Shown here: positions 25,675-35,158 of the stretch, piece by piece
How positions within the stretch are numbered: position 1 is the stretch's first letter
How the letters are laid out: every line of letters starts with the position of its first letter
NCBI GenBank assembly: GCA_021793405.1
Contig: JAJYSV010000011.1
Location: 1-64,000 of the forward strand
DNA length: 64,000 bases
Reading direction: 5' to 3'
Source of the DNA: Acidobacteriota bacterium
Lineage (GTDB): Bacteria; Acidobacteriota; Terriglobia; Terriglobales; Acidobacteriaceae
The notes under the pieces: generated by a model
The model's database searches: none
What the model saw: only the letters and a program-made list of their open reading frames with translations
Told to the model about the DNA's origin: nothing
Position numbers and translations under genes: made by a program

Positions 25675-25810
25675 CGTATCCTCCCCTTCCCCTGAGGCTG
25701 GTTTCAATGGAGCGCTGCCAGTATCGACCGGGAAGGATGCGGAAGTAAATAAAAAAGTTGTCCATGCCACGTTAAGAAAGGGTTTGCCTGGTCTGTTGTT
25801 TCACGACACC

Positions 25811-27703
25811 TCAGCCAGTGACGGCGAAGCGTTTGCGGGCGAGGGATTTCAGAAATGGGCGCGATTGCTCCAGCGCCGCTGCGACGGAGAGGCCATACTT
25901 CTCGCGCAATTGATCGACCTTGCCATGCTCGATGAAGGCATCGGGCCATCCGATCCGCACTACAGGCACACGCAGGTTGCGGCTCGACAGATACTCAAGC
26001 ACGGCGCTGCCAAAACCGCCCATCAACACGTGATCTTCAAAGGTGACGATCAATCCGACGCGGCGGGCGAAGTCCTCCAGCAGATCCGTATCGAGCGGCT
26101 TGGCGAAGCGGGCGTTGATCAGCGCGGCGGAATATCCTTCGCGTTCCAACTGGTTGCGAAAGGCAGTCGCCATGGGAACGAGCGCGCCGAGGCCCCAGAC
26201 GGCGATTTGGCTGCCCTCATGCAGCACCTCGGCCTTGCCGATGGGGAGCGCAACCGGCTGCTCTTTGACGGCGACGCCAGGACCGGTCCCACGCGGATAG
26301 CGAATCGCGGAGGGGCCGTCGTGTTCCACGCCGGTCTGTAACATGTCGGCTAATTCGTCTTCATCTTTCGGCGCCATGATGATGATGTTCGGCACGCCGC
26401 GCAAGTAGCTAATGTCGAAGAGTCCATGATGTGTAGGCCCATCGTCGCCGGAAAGTCCGGCGCGGTCCATGCAAAAGACGACGGGCAGATTCTGCAGGCA
26501 TACATCGTGAATGATGGGGTCGTAGGCGCGCTGCAAAAACGTGGAGTAGATCGCGCAGAATGGACGCAGGCCTTTTGTGGCCATCCCGGCCGCGAAGATG
26601 ACGGCGTGCTCTTCCGCGATGCCCACATCGAAATAGCGCTTGGGGTGATGGGGACGGAAGAGATCGAGCGCGGTGCCATTCGGCATCGCGGCGGTGATGG
26701 CAACCACTTTGTCGTTGCGATCGGCCAGCTTGACCATCGTTTCCGCAAACACTTCCGAGTAGGCCTTCTGGCCGGTGGGCATGGTTTCGCCGGTCTCAGG
26801 ATCGTATGGCCCCAGTCCATGAAATTTCTTCTGTTTGTCGAGCGCAGGCTGAAAGCCTCGTCCCTTCTGGGTAAGCGCGTGCAGAATGACAGGGCGATTC
26901 TGGGTCTTGAGGAAGCGGAAGGTTTCAATCAACAGACCTAGATTGTGACCGTCGATGGGGCCGTAATACGTGAGGCCAAATTCCTCAAAGATCAAGGATG
27001 GCAGCAACAACCCTTTCGCGGCTTCTTCAGCGCGGCGGACAACATGGCCGACCGTTTTGCCGCCGATCTTTTCAATCAAGCGTCCAGCGCGATCATGCAG
27101 GTAGGCGTAGCGTTCATTGGTGACGATGCGATGCAGGTAGGAGGAAATGGCGCCCACATTACGATCGATCGACCATTCATTGTCATTCAGCACGATGATC
27201 AGCCGCTTGGTTTGGCTGGCAACATTGTTCAGCGCCTCGTAGGAAATGCCGTTGGTAAATGCCGCATCTCCGGCCAGCGCGATGACGTGCTCTTTGCCGC
27301 CGCTCATGTCGCGAGCGACTGCCATCCCCAGGGCCGCCGACAAGGCCGTGCCCGCGTGGCCAGCGCCATAGACGTCATGCTCGCTTTCGGTGCGCAGCAT
27401 AAAGCCATTCAGCCCGGCGGGCTGGCGCATGGTTTCAAAGCGATCGCGCCGCCCGGTCAGCAGCTTGTGGATGTAGGCCTGATGACTAACGTCAAAAACG
27501 AAATGGTCCCTGGGAGTATCGAAGACAACATGCAAGGCTAGGGTCAGCTCCACCACGCCCAGATTGGGACCAAGATGGCCGCCGGTCTTGGCGAGGACCG
27601 CAATCATACGATCGCGAATCTCTTGCGCCAGCTGTTCCAACTGTGGCAGGCTGAGCTGCTTGACATCGGATGGAGAATGAATGGTATCGAGAATGTTGCC
27701 CAT
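25811..27703 (-). CDS. dxs: 1-deoxy-D-xylulose-5-phosphate synthase
   Basis: The enzyme has 630 residues and joins pyruvate and glyceraldehyde-3-phosphate to DXP, the first step of the MEP isoprenoid route, using thiamine diphosphate. The N-terminal domain has GGHLGPNLGVVELTLALHVV and the ThDP-binding GDAAFTNG...NDNEWSID. The central domain contains the catalytic region KRYFDVGIAEEHAVIFAAGM and DRAGLSGDDGPTHHG. The C-terminal domain ends normally. SHQAY replaces the more common GHQAY, and GHAGTALSAALG replaces GHSSTSISAALG; both look tolerable. It is on the same strand as the acyltransferase upstream, ~120 bp apart. Confidence 0.95.
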   Translation of the reverse strand: MGNILDTIHSPSDVKQLSLPQLEQLAQEIRDRMIAVLAKTGGHLGPNLGVVELTLALHVVFDTPRDHFVFDVSHQAYIHKLLTGRRDRFETMRQPAGLNGFMLRTESEHDVYGAGHAGTALSAALGMAVARDMSGGKEHVIALAGDAAFTNGISYEALNNVASQTKRLIIVLNDNEWSIDRNVGAISSYLHRIVTNERYAYLHDRAGRLIEKIGGKTVGHVVRRAEEAAKGLLLPSLIFEEFGLTYYGPIDGHNLGLLIETFRFLKTQNRPVILHALTQKGRGFQPALDKQKKFHGLGPYDPETGETMPTGQKAYSEVFAETMVKLADRNDKVVAITAAMPNGTALDLFRPHHPKRYFDVGIAEEHAVIFAAGMATKGLRPFCAIYSTFLQRAYDPIIHDVCLQNLPVVFCMDRAGLSGDDGPTHHGLFDISYLRGVPNIIIMAPKDEDELADMLQTGVEHDGPSAIRYPRGTGPGVAVKEQPVALPIGKAEVLHEGSQIAVWGLGALVPMATAFRNQLEREGYSAALINARFAKPLDTDLLEDFARRVGLIVTFEDHVLMGGFGSAVLEYLSSRNLRVPVVRIGWPDAFIEHGKVDQLREKYGLSVAAALEQSRPFLKSLARKRFAVTG

Positions 27704-27825
27704 GGTGGTTTAGGACGAGAGCCATCTTCCGGCGCCCACATAAGCAGATGCGCTGAGTTGGCAGGAGATTCTTCCCATAGGGAAGTATAGCTGAGGAGTG
27801 GGCACAGGTTGTGTCGGCAAGCAAC

Positions 27826-29103
27826 CTATTCCGCTGCAACTCTTTTAGAGGCCACGGTTTGTCTGGGCGTCCCACGGTAGCCAAAATATCGTTTCAGCCG
27901 CAGAAAGTGAACTTCGTACAGGTTGTAGCTAAGATAGGCGACCAGATATACCGCGGCAGCATTGACGCAAAACTCCAACACCACGGCCAGCGGCCTGGAA
28001 TGCAAATATGGCGTGAGGAAAATGCGCAAGCTGGTGCCGAGCATCTGGGATGTCAGCACCGCAATCAGACGGGCGACGAATATGTGCAGCACGTAGATGC
28101 CATAGCTGTACTTGCCCAGGCTACGGAGAAACGGCCAACGAAAAATCCGATTCGCGACGGTTGCCGGCTCCAGCGCCGCAACCAGGAGGCCAAGGCAACC
28201 GACCGCGATGACCGTGTAACCGAAGGTGGCGCCGAAGAAAAAATCGCGCATATCACCGGCCAAGTGCCACAGGGTGTAGGCGGCAATGATGCCTGCACAT
28301 GCCAGCGCCAGCGGAACCATCCCCCGGCGCGGAAGCCAGGCGCTATTGCCGCGAATCAGCAGCGCCACGCAGCCGCCCAGCAGCAGCGTGTCCATACGGC
28401 AGGGCGTGAACATAAAGATCAGCAGCGGCGACGTGCCACGCAGATAGAGCGCGATCCGCAGCAGAAGCGCAACAGCAGAGAGCGTCAGAGCAAGCGCGAT
28501 CAGCCAGCGGCGTCCGCGCACCAGAAATACCAGTAGCGGCCAGAACAGATAAAACTGCTCTTCCACCGCGAGCGACCAGAAATGGTCGAGGTCCGCCCAC
28601 ACGCCAGGATGAAAATCCGTCACTGGAAACCACAGGCTGGTGTTTTGCATGTAGGCGAGCAGCACATATTGCCGTCCACCCCAGGCAAAATGCAGCCAGT
28701 GCCCAAGGATCAGCAAGAAGAACAAGAATCCATAGTAGAGGGGAAAAATGCGCAAAAAACGCCGCACGTAAAAACTGCGGAAGTATTGCGGGTCGTGGAG
28801 CGTGTCATACAGAATCCCGGTAATAAGAAATCCGGAAAGAACAAAGAAGAGATCGACGCCAACCCAGCCCAGGCCACGCAGCGCGGAGAGCGAATCGCCG
28901 AACCGACTGCCGGTGTGGTTGTTGAACAGCATGAGGTGCGCGACCAGCACCAGGAGAATCGCCAGCCCGCGCAGGCCGTCCAACGCAGGCAGATGACTGC
29001 GGGAAGGGCCTGCAATTTCCACCGGCGACTTTGACTTCACTCGGGAGAGACTCCAATCCTTCGCAGTATAAAGTGCTCGCGATTGGATTTCCGGTTTTTG
29101 CAT
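27826..29103 (-). CDS. Acyltransferase family 3 (OafA/YrhL-like) membrane protein
   Basis: The protein has 425 residues from ATG 29103; a longer frame uses TTG 29163. About ten membrane helices follow a cytoplasmic start. The family signature is HLPALDGLRGLAILLVLVAH (with catalytic His), then GWVGVDLFFVLSGFLITGIL and SFYVRRFLRIFPLYYGF. FWSLAVEEQFYLFWPLLVFL is the second hallmark. These enzymes move acetyl or other acyl groups onto cell-surface polysaccharides or lipids. The acceptor is unknown. It is divergent from the secreted hydrolase gene at 29178. Confidence 0.9.
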   Translation of the reverse strand: MQKPEIQSRALYTAKDWSLSRVKSKSPVEIAGPSRSHLPALDGLRGLAILLVLVAHLMLFNNHTGSRFGDSLSALRGLGWVGVDLFFVLSGFLITGILYDTLHDPQYFRSFYVRRFLRIFPLYYGFLFFLLILGHWLHFAWGGRQYVLLAYMQNTSLWFPVTDFHPGVWADLDHFWSLAVEEQFYLFWPLLVFLVRGRRWLIALALTLSAVALLLRIALYLRGTSPLLIFMFTPCRMDTLLLGGCVALLIRGNSAWLPRRGMVPLALACAGIIAAYTLWHLAGDMRDFFFGATFGYTVIAVGCLGLLVAALEPATVANRIFRWPFLRSLGKYSYGIYVLHIFVARLIAVLTSQMLGTSLRIFLTPYLHSRPLAVVLEFCVNAAAVYLVAYLSYNLYEVHFLRLKRYFGYRGTPRQTVASKRVAAE

Positions 29104-29177
29104 CTCTCTGGATAGACTGAGAGCAACCTTATCCACATCCACGGTACCCGAGCACCTTGTCAACAGGAGAGCTAGCT

Positions 29178-31211
29178 ATGAAGTTTTCTATGGTCCGTTT
29201 TCTCCTGGCAGCCTTGATTACGATTTGCGTGGCCGGCGCCGCCCACGCGCAGGCGGATGGCACGCTGGTGCGGCCACTGCTGAGCCAACACCTGCAGTCG
29301 CCCGATCTCTTATCCGATGAACTGCGGCACTTCATGCTAAAAAAAGTGCCTCCGCTGGAGTTGCCCGCGACGACGCAGCAGTGGGATGCGCAGGCGGCGC
29401 GTATCCGGGCGCATGAACTTTCCGTTCTCTATCACGGATGGCCGCAGTCATGGGTTGAGTCTGCGCCGCAGTTTGAGAAGACAGGCGTGATTGAAGGCAA
29501 TGGCTATCGAATTGTCAAGCTGCGCTATGAGATCGTTCCGGGGTTTTTCTCGACGGCATTGCTCTATGAACCCGAACACATGTCCGGCAAGATGCCGGCG
29601 ATTTTGAATGTGAATGGACACGGAGCCGGAGGCAAGGCGGTTGCGCACAAGCAGAAGCGATGCATCAACTATGCGCGCCGCGGAATCCTGGCACTCAGCC
29701 TGGAATGGTTTGACTTTGGCGAACTCGACCAACCGGGAAATGCACACGACAATATCAAATTGCTCGACCTCGCTGGCTATAACGGAGCGGGCCTGTTTTA
29801 CCTTGAAATGCGCCGCGGCCTCGACTATCTCTATGATGACCCGGAGGTAGACCGCACCCGCATCGGTGTCACGGGAGTTTCCGGCGGCGGCTGGCAGACC
29901 ATCATGCTCAGCTCGCTCGACACGCGGGTAGGGCCCTCGGTTCCAGTGGCTGGATTCAGTTCCTTGACAACGTCGATCGAACATCCCGAATATGCCGGAG
30001 ACGACGCGGAGCAGAACCCCCCTGATTTTCGTGAGGGGGTGGACTACGCACAGCTGATGGCGACGCGCGCACCACGGCCAACACTGCTGATCTATAACGC
30101 GATGGACGATTGCTGCTTCCGAGCCGGGATTGTCAAGCAGGGGGTCTATACCGACATCCAGCCATTCTTCAAGCTATACGGCAAGCCCGAGAATCTGCAG
30201 TGGCACTTGAACCTGGACCCGGGCACCCACAACTATGGGCGCGACAATCGCGAAGCGTCGTATAAATTCTTCGATTCTGTATTTCACATCGATGCGTCGC
30301 CCGATGAGCTTCCCAACACGGATACGGATGTCTTAAGCCTCGAGGATCTTGTTGTTGGGATTCCGAAAGATAATCTCACCATTCTGTCGCTGGCGCAATC
30401 CCTGGCAAAACAGATCCATCATGAAGTTCCTGTACAACCCGGCGCTCAGTGGGCCGACTCGCAGCGAATGCTATTGAAGAAGGTCGTGCGCTACGATCCC
30501 GTCACAGTAACGCACGCATGGGCGATCAGTGCGACCCATGAAAAGGGGTTGGAAAGCCATGCCTATCGTTTCGAATTCAGCAACGGGCTCAGCGCTGCCG
30601 GGGTGCTGTTCCGTGCGATTACAGACCCGGAAACCTCGCCAACAACCATCATGATTTCGGATTCCGGCATGCCGTCGACAGTGGTGGACGTTGCCGATGC
30701 AGTGGACCGCGGACAGCGTGTGCTGGTGCTCGATCCGCTGTTTTTTGGGGTGGATCCCGCCGCCGCACACAAGCTCCGCGTGGGAGCTCTCGCGCTGCTT
30801 TTAGATGCACTCGGCGAACGTTCGCTGGGCCTGGAATCAGCACAGATCAACGCGGTGGTTGGCTGGCTCGGTAAGGATCTGGATCATGGATCCTCCACCC
30901 CGAACAACTATGCGACGCACGTCGACTCGCGTGTACCGCCTGTCCGCCTCATCACCACGGGGCCGCGCTCTGAAACGATTGCCATGGTGGCCGCGGCGAT
31001 TCAGCCCGCACTGTTTTCGAAGCTGGAAGCGCGAGACTCGATCCACAGTTTCCAGTATGCCTTTGACCATCCGCTCACCTTCGATGAAGCTCCTGAGCTG
31101 ATGTGTCTCGACCTCTATCGCGACTTCGACTACAACACATTGACGGCGATTGCTTCGCCGGTGAAAGTGGACCTGTCGGCAACCGCGCCCCAGCCCATTT
31201 ACTGGCATTGA
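29178..31211 (+). CDS. Secreted two-domain alpha/beta hydrolase
   Basis: The protein has 677 residues; ATG 29178 follows AGGAGAGC. The signal peptide is VRFLLAALITICVAGAAHAQ. Domain 1 (~100-390) is an acetyl-xylan-esterase/X-Pro-peptidase-type hydrolase. It has NVNGHGAGG (oxyanion side), Ser in GVTGVSGGGWQTI, LIYNAMDDCCF (acid) and DPGTHNYG (His). Domain 2 (~470-677) has a similar strand order (TTIMISDSGMPSTVVDVADA, GQRVLVLDPLFFG) but no G-x-S-x-G. It looks like a degenerate second hydrolase domain that may bind substrate. It likely acts on carbohydrate esters in the periplasm; its neighbours give no further clue. Confidence 0.72.
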   Translation: MKFSMVRFLLAALITICVAGAAHAQADGTLVRPLLSQHLQSPDLLSDELRHFMLKKVPPLELPATTQQWDAQAARIRAHELSVLYHGWPQSWVESAPQFEKTGVIEGNGYRIVKLRYEIVPGFFSTALLYEPEHMSGKMPAILNVNGHGAGGKAVAHKQKRCINYARRGILALSLEWFDFGELDQPGNAHDNIKLLDLAGYNGAGLFYLEMRRGLDYLYDDPEVDRTRIGVTGVSGGGWQTIMLSSLDTRVGPSVPVAGFSSLTTSIEHPEYAGDDAEQNPPDFREGVDYAQLMATRAPRPTLLIYNAMDDCCFRAGIVKQGVYTDIQPFFKLYGKPENLQWHLNLDPGTHNYGRDNREASYKFFDSVFHIDASPDELPNTDTDVLSLEDLVVGIPKDNLTILSLAQSLAKQIHHEVPVQPGAQWADSQRMLLKKVVRYDPVTVTHAWAISATHEKGLESHAYRFEFSNGLSAAGVLFRAITDPETSPTTIMISDSGMPSTVVDVADAVDRGQRVLVLDPLFFGVDPAAAHKLRVGALALLLDALGERSLGLESAQINAVVGWLGKDLDHGSSTPNNYATHVDSRVPPVRLITTGPRSETIAMVAAAIQPALFSKLEARDSIHSFQYAFDHPLTFDEAPELMCLDLYRDFDYNTLTAIASPVKVDLSATAPQPIYWH

Positions 31212-31232
31212 TGCGGAGCAGGCGGTGTTGGG

Positions 31233-33191
31233 CTATTCTTCCTGTTCCCGCAAGCGCGCGAGGATGCCAAGGTCTTCCAGAGTCGTGGTGTCACCCTTCA
31301 CCTCGCCGGTTTCGGCCAGTTCGCGCAGCAGCCGCCGCATAATTTTTCCGGAGCGCGTTTTCGGCAGACTGTCGGTGAAACGAAGATCGTCCGGGCGGGC
31401 CAGCGCGCCAATCTCTTTTGCGACCCATGCGCGCAATTCATCTTTCAAGGGGATCGATGGCTTGTACTGTGACTCCAGCGTCACGAAGGCCGCAATCGCC
31501 TGCCCCTTGAGCGCATCGGGTCGGCCCACCACAGCGGCTTCCGCCACCTTGGGATGCGCCACCAGCGCCGATTCGATCTCCATGGTTCCCAGCCGATGCC
31601 CGGAAACATTGATCACATCATCGACGCGACCCATCAGCCAGTAGTAGCCATCTGCATCGCAGCGGGCGCCATCGCCGGTGAAATACGCACCGGGAATGGT
31701 AGACCAATATTGCTTTACGTAGCGATCCGGGTCGTTGTAGAGGGTGCGCGCCATGCCAGGCCATGGCTTACGAATGATGAGCAGGCCGCCATTGCCTTCC
31801 GACACCGGCTGTCCGTCCTGATTCACGATATCGGGCACGATGCCGAAGAAAGGCTTGCTGGCCGAGCCCGGTTTGTTGGGGACGGCCCCCGGAATGGAGG
31901 CAATCATGATGCCGCCTGTTTCGGTCTGCCACCATGTGTCCACAATGGGGCAGCGGCTCTTGCCAATCACGGAGGAATACCACATCCATGTCTCGGGATT
32001 GATGGGCTCTCCCACGCTGCCCAGCAGGCGCAGGCTGGTGAGTTTGTGGCGATTGGGAAATTCGTCGCCCCACTTAATAAAGGCGCGAATGGCCGTCGGC
32101 GCGGTATAGAAAACACTCACTTGATGGTCGTCGATGATCTTCCAGAAGCGGTCATTCTCGGGATAGTTTGGCGCGCCTTCGTACATCACCGAGGTAACAC
32201 CGTTCTGCAAAATACCGTACACCACATAGGAGTGCCCCGTGACCCAGCCGATGTCCGCGGTACACCAGTAGATGTCGTCGTCCTTGAGATCGAAGACCAG
32301 CTTGCTGGTCAGATACGTGTGCACAGCATAGCCGCCGGTAGTGTGCACAATTCCCTTTGGCTTTCCGGTGGTCCCGGAAGTATAGAGGATATACAGGGGA
32401 TGTTCGGCATCGAGCGGCTCGGCGGGGCAAACGGCGCTGGCCTGCTCCATTTCTGCATGCCACCAGAGATCGCGGCCCGCCTGCATTGCTATCTTGGTTC
32501 CTGTCCTGCGCAATACGATTGCTTTGCGGACTGATGGACATTTTTCCAGCGCCTCATCCACCGTGGTTTTCAGCGGAATTTCCTGGCCGCGTCGCCATGC
32601 CGCATCCTGCGTAATGACCACGACCGATTGTGCATCGTTGATGCGATCCACCAGAGCGCTGGCGGCGAATCCGCCGAAGATGACAGAATGCACAGCGCCG
32701 ATGCGGGCGCAGGCGAGGATTGCGATGGCCAACTCCGGAACCATTCCCATGTAGAGGGCGACACACTCTCCTTTCTGAACGCCGTTCAAGCGCAAGACAT
32801 TGGCGAAGCGCTGGACTTGATCCAGCAACTGCTGAAAGGTTAATTTGCGAACTTCGCCCGTTTCGCTTTCCCACAGGATGGCTGTCTTGCCGCCATGCCC
32901 GCGCTCGACCTGAAGATCGAGACAATTGTAGGCGAGGTTCATCTTGCCGCCGACGAACCATTTCGCCCAGGGTTCGTTCCATTCCAGAACCTTGGTCCAC
33001 GGCTCAAACCAATGCAGCTCATTGGCGGCGGCGGCCCAGAATTCTTCCGGATCTTCGACGGAGCGGCGGTAGAGCGACTCATAATCCTGCAGGCTGCGTA
33101 TGTGCGCCTTGGAGGCAAACTCTTCCGGCGGAGGAATGACACGGAGTTCGTGCAAAAGGGACTGAAAGCTTGTATCGCGCTGGTCTGTCAT
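31233..33191 (-). CDS. acs: Acetyl-CoA synthetase
   Basis: The protein has 652 residues, the usual length. It activates acetate to acetyl-CoA through acetyl-AMP. Features are [20 protein letters not shown], the AMP-binding P-loop [20 protein letters not shown] and the adenine-binding [13 protein letters not shown]. The hinge lies near [21 protein letters not shown]. The catalytic, acetylation-regulated lysine is in [16 protein letters not shown]. It is convergent with the secreted hydrolase (21 bp between stops) and stands upstream of nothing obvious on its own strand. Confidence 0.97.
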   Translation of the reverse strand: MTDQRDTSFQSLLHELRVIPPPEEFASKAHIRSLQDYESLYRRSVEDPEEFWAAAANELHWFEPWTKVLEWNEPWAKWFVGGKMNLAYNCLDLQVERGHGGKTAILWESETGEVRKLTFQQLLDQVQRFANVLRLNGVQKGECVALYMGMVPELAIAILACARIGAVHSVIFGGFAASALVDRINDAQSVVVITQDAAWRRGQEIPLKTTVDEALEKCPSVRKAIVLRRTGTKIAMQAGRDLWWHAEMEQASAVCPAEPLDAEHPLYILYTSGTTGKPKGIVHTTGGYAVHTYLTSKLVFDLKDDDIYWCTADIGWVTGHSYVVYGILQNGVTSVMYEGAPNYPENDRFWKIIDDHQVSVFYTAPTAIRAFIKWGDEFPNRHKLTSLRLLGSVGEPINPETWMWYSSVIGKSRCPIVDTWWQTETGGIMIASIPGAVPNKPGSASKPFFGIVPDIVNQDGQPVSEGNGGLLIIRKPWPGMARTLYNDPDRYVKQYWSTIPGAYFTGDGARCDADGYYWLMGRVDDVINVSGHRLGTMEIESALVAHPKVAEAAVVGRPDALKGQAIAAFVTLESQYKPSIPLKDELRAWVAKEIGALARPDDLRFTDSLPKTRSGKIMRRLLRELAETGEVKGDTTTLEDLGILARLREQEE

Positions 33192-33214
33192 CGGCAGAAG
33201 TTCACTCCACAGGA

Positions 33215-34261
33215 TTATTGCACGGCTTCGTAGACGATCATCTTGGCCACAGGCTTGCCGTTTTCCTGTTGCTCCGGTGTGTACACGCGGTGCGTCACAG
33301 GATCGACGGCAAGACTATGGACTTTCGCCTGCACGGGAAAGTCCTGCAGCTTGCGATAATGGTTTGGGTCGACCTCATGAAACACGGAGATGGCGCCGCT
33401 GAAGCAGGCCACATAAATGCGGCGCAGACCCGGATCGTATTTGATGACATCCGCCCCGGCGGCCATGGGCAGATACGCGATGGCCTTGTGGGTGTCGAGA
33501 TTGAAGACAGTCATCAGGCTGTTCTTTTCGCAAGACAGGAATGCGCGATGATGGATGGGATCAAGTGTCATGCCGTGGTTACCGCGACATTCTCCTACCG
33601 GGTAGCTGGCTATGACATGGTCCGTGGCCGGATCGATTTCGGCGAAAAGGTTTTGGTCCTGAAGATTGACATAAATACGACGGGCAACCGGATCGTATTG
33701 CGGCATGCCGGTTTCGCTGTCGAAATGCAGCGTCTTGATGATCCGATCCGTCTGCACATCGATGACGGCCTCGGCCTTTCCGCGTTCATCGGAAACATAT
33801 ACTTTACCGAATGGAGCGGCATAGGCGCTCCCGTCCGGCTTGGATTCCGTGGGCAGTTTGGCGATGACCTTCATCTGCTTCAGATCGACAACGCCAATTT
33901 TACTTTCCATCCAGTCCGATGTATACACTCGATGCAGCTCCGGCACGTAGACTACGCCTTCCACGCCGGGCACTCCGGAAATCGCGTGAACCACCGTGTT
34001 CGTCTTCATGTCGATGACATACAGAATGCCCGCGCCAAGATAAGCGGACAGAAGATAGTGGTCCGGTTTGTCGATGGCCAGGTAATCGAAACGGTTTCCC
34101 TTCGGCCCGGGCAAGTCGATCGTGGCGATCTGCCGCAATGTGTTTCCAACGCTCCCTGGCCGTGCCTGCGCGCCGGTTGGCGGGGCAACAGTGGCCGCAA
34201 CCAGGGCGATACCAGCCAGGGACCGCAGTCTCCACATGGTTTGTCGCAAGTCATATGCCAT
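33215..34261 (-). CDS. YncE-like seven-bladed beta-propeller, exported
   Basis: The protein has 348 residues from ATG 34261; ATG 34237 is also possible. A signal peptide ([19 protein letters not shown]) is followed by repeats of ~45 residues of the type '[20 protein letters not shown]', '[20 protein letters not shown]', '[20 protein letters not shown]' and '[20 protein letters not shown]'. These are the YVTN/YncE blade pattern of periplasmic propellers that bind ligands or DNA. The ligand is unknown. It follows the DUF421 gene on the same strand, ~107 bp apart. Confidence 0.82.
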   Translation of the reverse strand: MAYDLRQTMWRLRSLAGIALVAATVAPPTGAQARPGSVGNTLRQIATIDLPGPKGNRFDYLAIDKPDHYLLSAYLGAGILYVIDMKTNTVVHAISGVPGVEGVVYVPELHRVYTSDWMESKIGVVDLKQMKVIAKLPTESKPDGSAYAAPFGKVYVSDERGKAEAVIDVQTDRIIKTLHFDSETGMPQYDPVARRIYVNLQDQNLFAEIDPATDHVIASYPVGECRGNHGMTLDPIHHRAFLSCEKNSLMTVFNLDTHKAIAYLPMAAGADVIKYDPGLRRIYVACFSGAISVFHEVDPNHYRKLQDFPVQAKVHSLAVDPVTHRVYTPEQQENGKPVAKMIVYEAVQ

Positions 34262-34368
34262 ACCCAACGCCCCCTTTTTCTGCACGGTAACGATTTTCGC
34301 ACCTTTCGCAGCATCCCTAAAATTTGCGACCTGTGTTCGCGCCGGACATGCGAACCCATCGTCTCCGC

Positions 34369-34929
34369 TCATCTGGCTGAAAGTTGCGTCCGCATCTGCC
34401 CCAGTTCGCGCTGGATATCTTCGAGGCGGTGCACAATGTCGCCATGATACTGTTCCGCTTCGCTCGGGGTATGGCCTTCAATGTAGAAGGAGCCATTCGG
34501 TCCCAGCACGCATTTTTTTACGCTTTTAAATCCACGAAAACCCTGGCGATGCACAACGGCCAGCAATTCCTCTTCCGTCAGCAGTTCCTGGCGCAGCGCC
34601 TTGTGGTCCACAACGCCGTTCGCGATCAGCACCTGCTCGGCGCCACCGACCACGCGGTTTGCCTTCGGCGAGCTATAGAGAAAGCGCACCACCAGCCAAT
34701 TGATGCTCAAAAGAGAAAATGCGCCCACAATGCCGCCGGTAACAGAATTATCGTTGCCGATCAGCGCGTTCTGCACCACGTTCGACAGAGAGAGCAAAAC
34801 GATCAGGTCAAAGGGATTGAGCTGTGCCAACTCGCGTTTGCCAAAGATGCGCAACATAAAAATCAGGAAAAAATAGACGACCATGGGCCGAAGAATCTTT
34901 TCCAGAAGCGGAATTTGCAAATGGAACAT
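34369..34929 (-). CDS. DUF421 (YetF-like) membrane protein
   Basis: The protein has 186 residues from ATG 34929; the frame extends to a GTG at 35001 that would add 24 polar residues. Three membrane helices (MVVYFFLIFMLRIFG; FDLIVLLSLSNVVQNAL; GGIVGAFSLLSINWLVVRFL) precede a cytoplasmic DUF421 domain with QVLIANGVVDHKALRQELLT, EEELLAVVHRQGFRGFKSVK and LGPNGSFYI. The motif FGKRELAQLNPFD is typical of the family (YetF/YcaP), whose biochemical role is unknown. The C-terminal ~25 residues (EDIQRELGQMRTQL) may form a short coiled coil. Confidence 0.85.
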   Translation of the reverse strand: MFHLQIPLLEKILRPMVVYFFLIFMLRIFGKRELAQLNPFDLIVLLSLSNVVQNALIGNDNSVTGGIVGAFSLLSINWLVVRFLYSSPKANRVVGGAEQVLIANGVVDHKALRQELLTEEELLAVVHRQGFRGFKSVKKCVLGPNGSFYIEGHTPSEAEQYHGDIVHRLEDIQRELGQMRTQLSAR

Positions 34930-35158
34930 GCTCTGAAACACAGCTGTAATCTCCCTTCGGAATTCTATGTTCTTCTCTTCATACACGTTCCAATCGAACA
35001 CGGGAAGCGGGTTCGCAGTTGACTACCATTGTGAGCCTGGCTGATTTTTCGCCCTTCTTGCGTCGGATTCTGGCATAATCGAAATTGCTCTGGTGTCTCT
35101 GGCATTGGGTAGACGGCGACAATTCTGTCGGCTTTCGCTCCGTGTTCAAAGCGCCCCC

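Noticed and set aside
31554-32534. 326-codon plus-strand open frame
   Set aside because: It is antisense to acs, with no domain and no ribosome site.
33170-34447. 425-codon plus-strand open frame
   Set aside because: It is antisense to the YncE-like propeller. The His/Val/Gly-rich pattern reflects the repeats of that gene.
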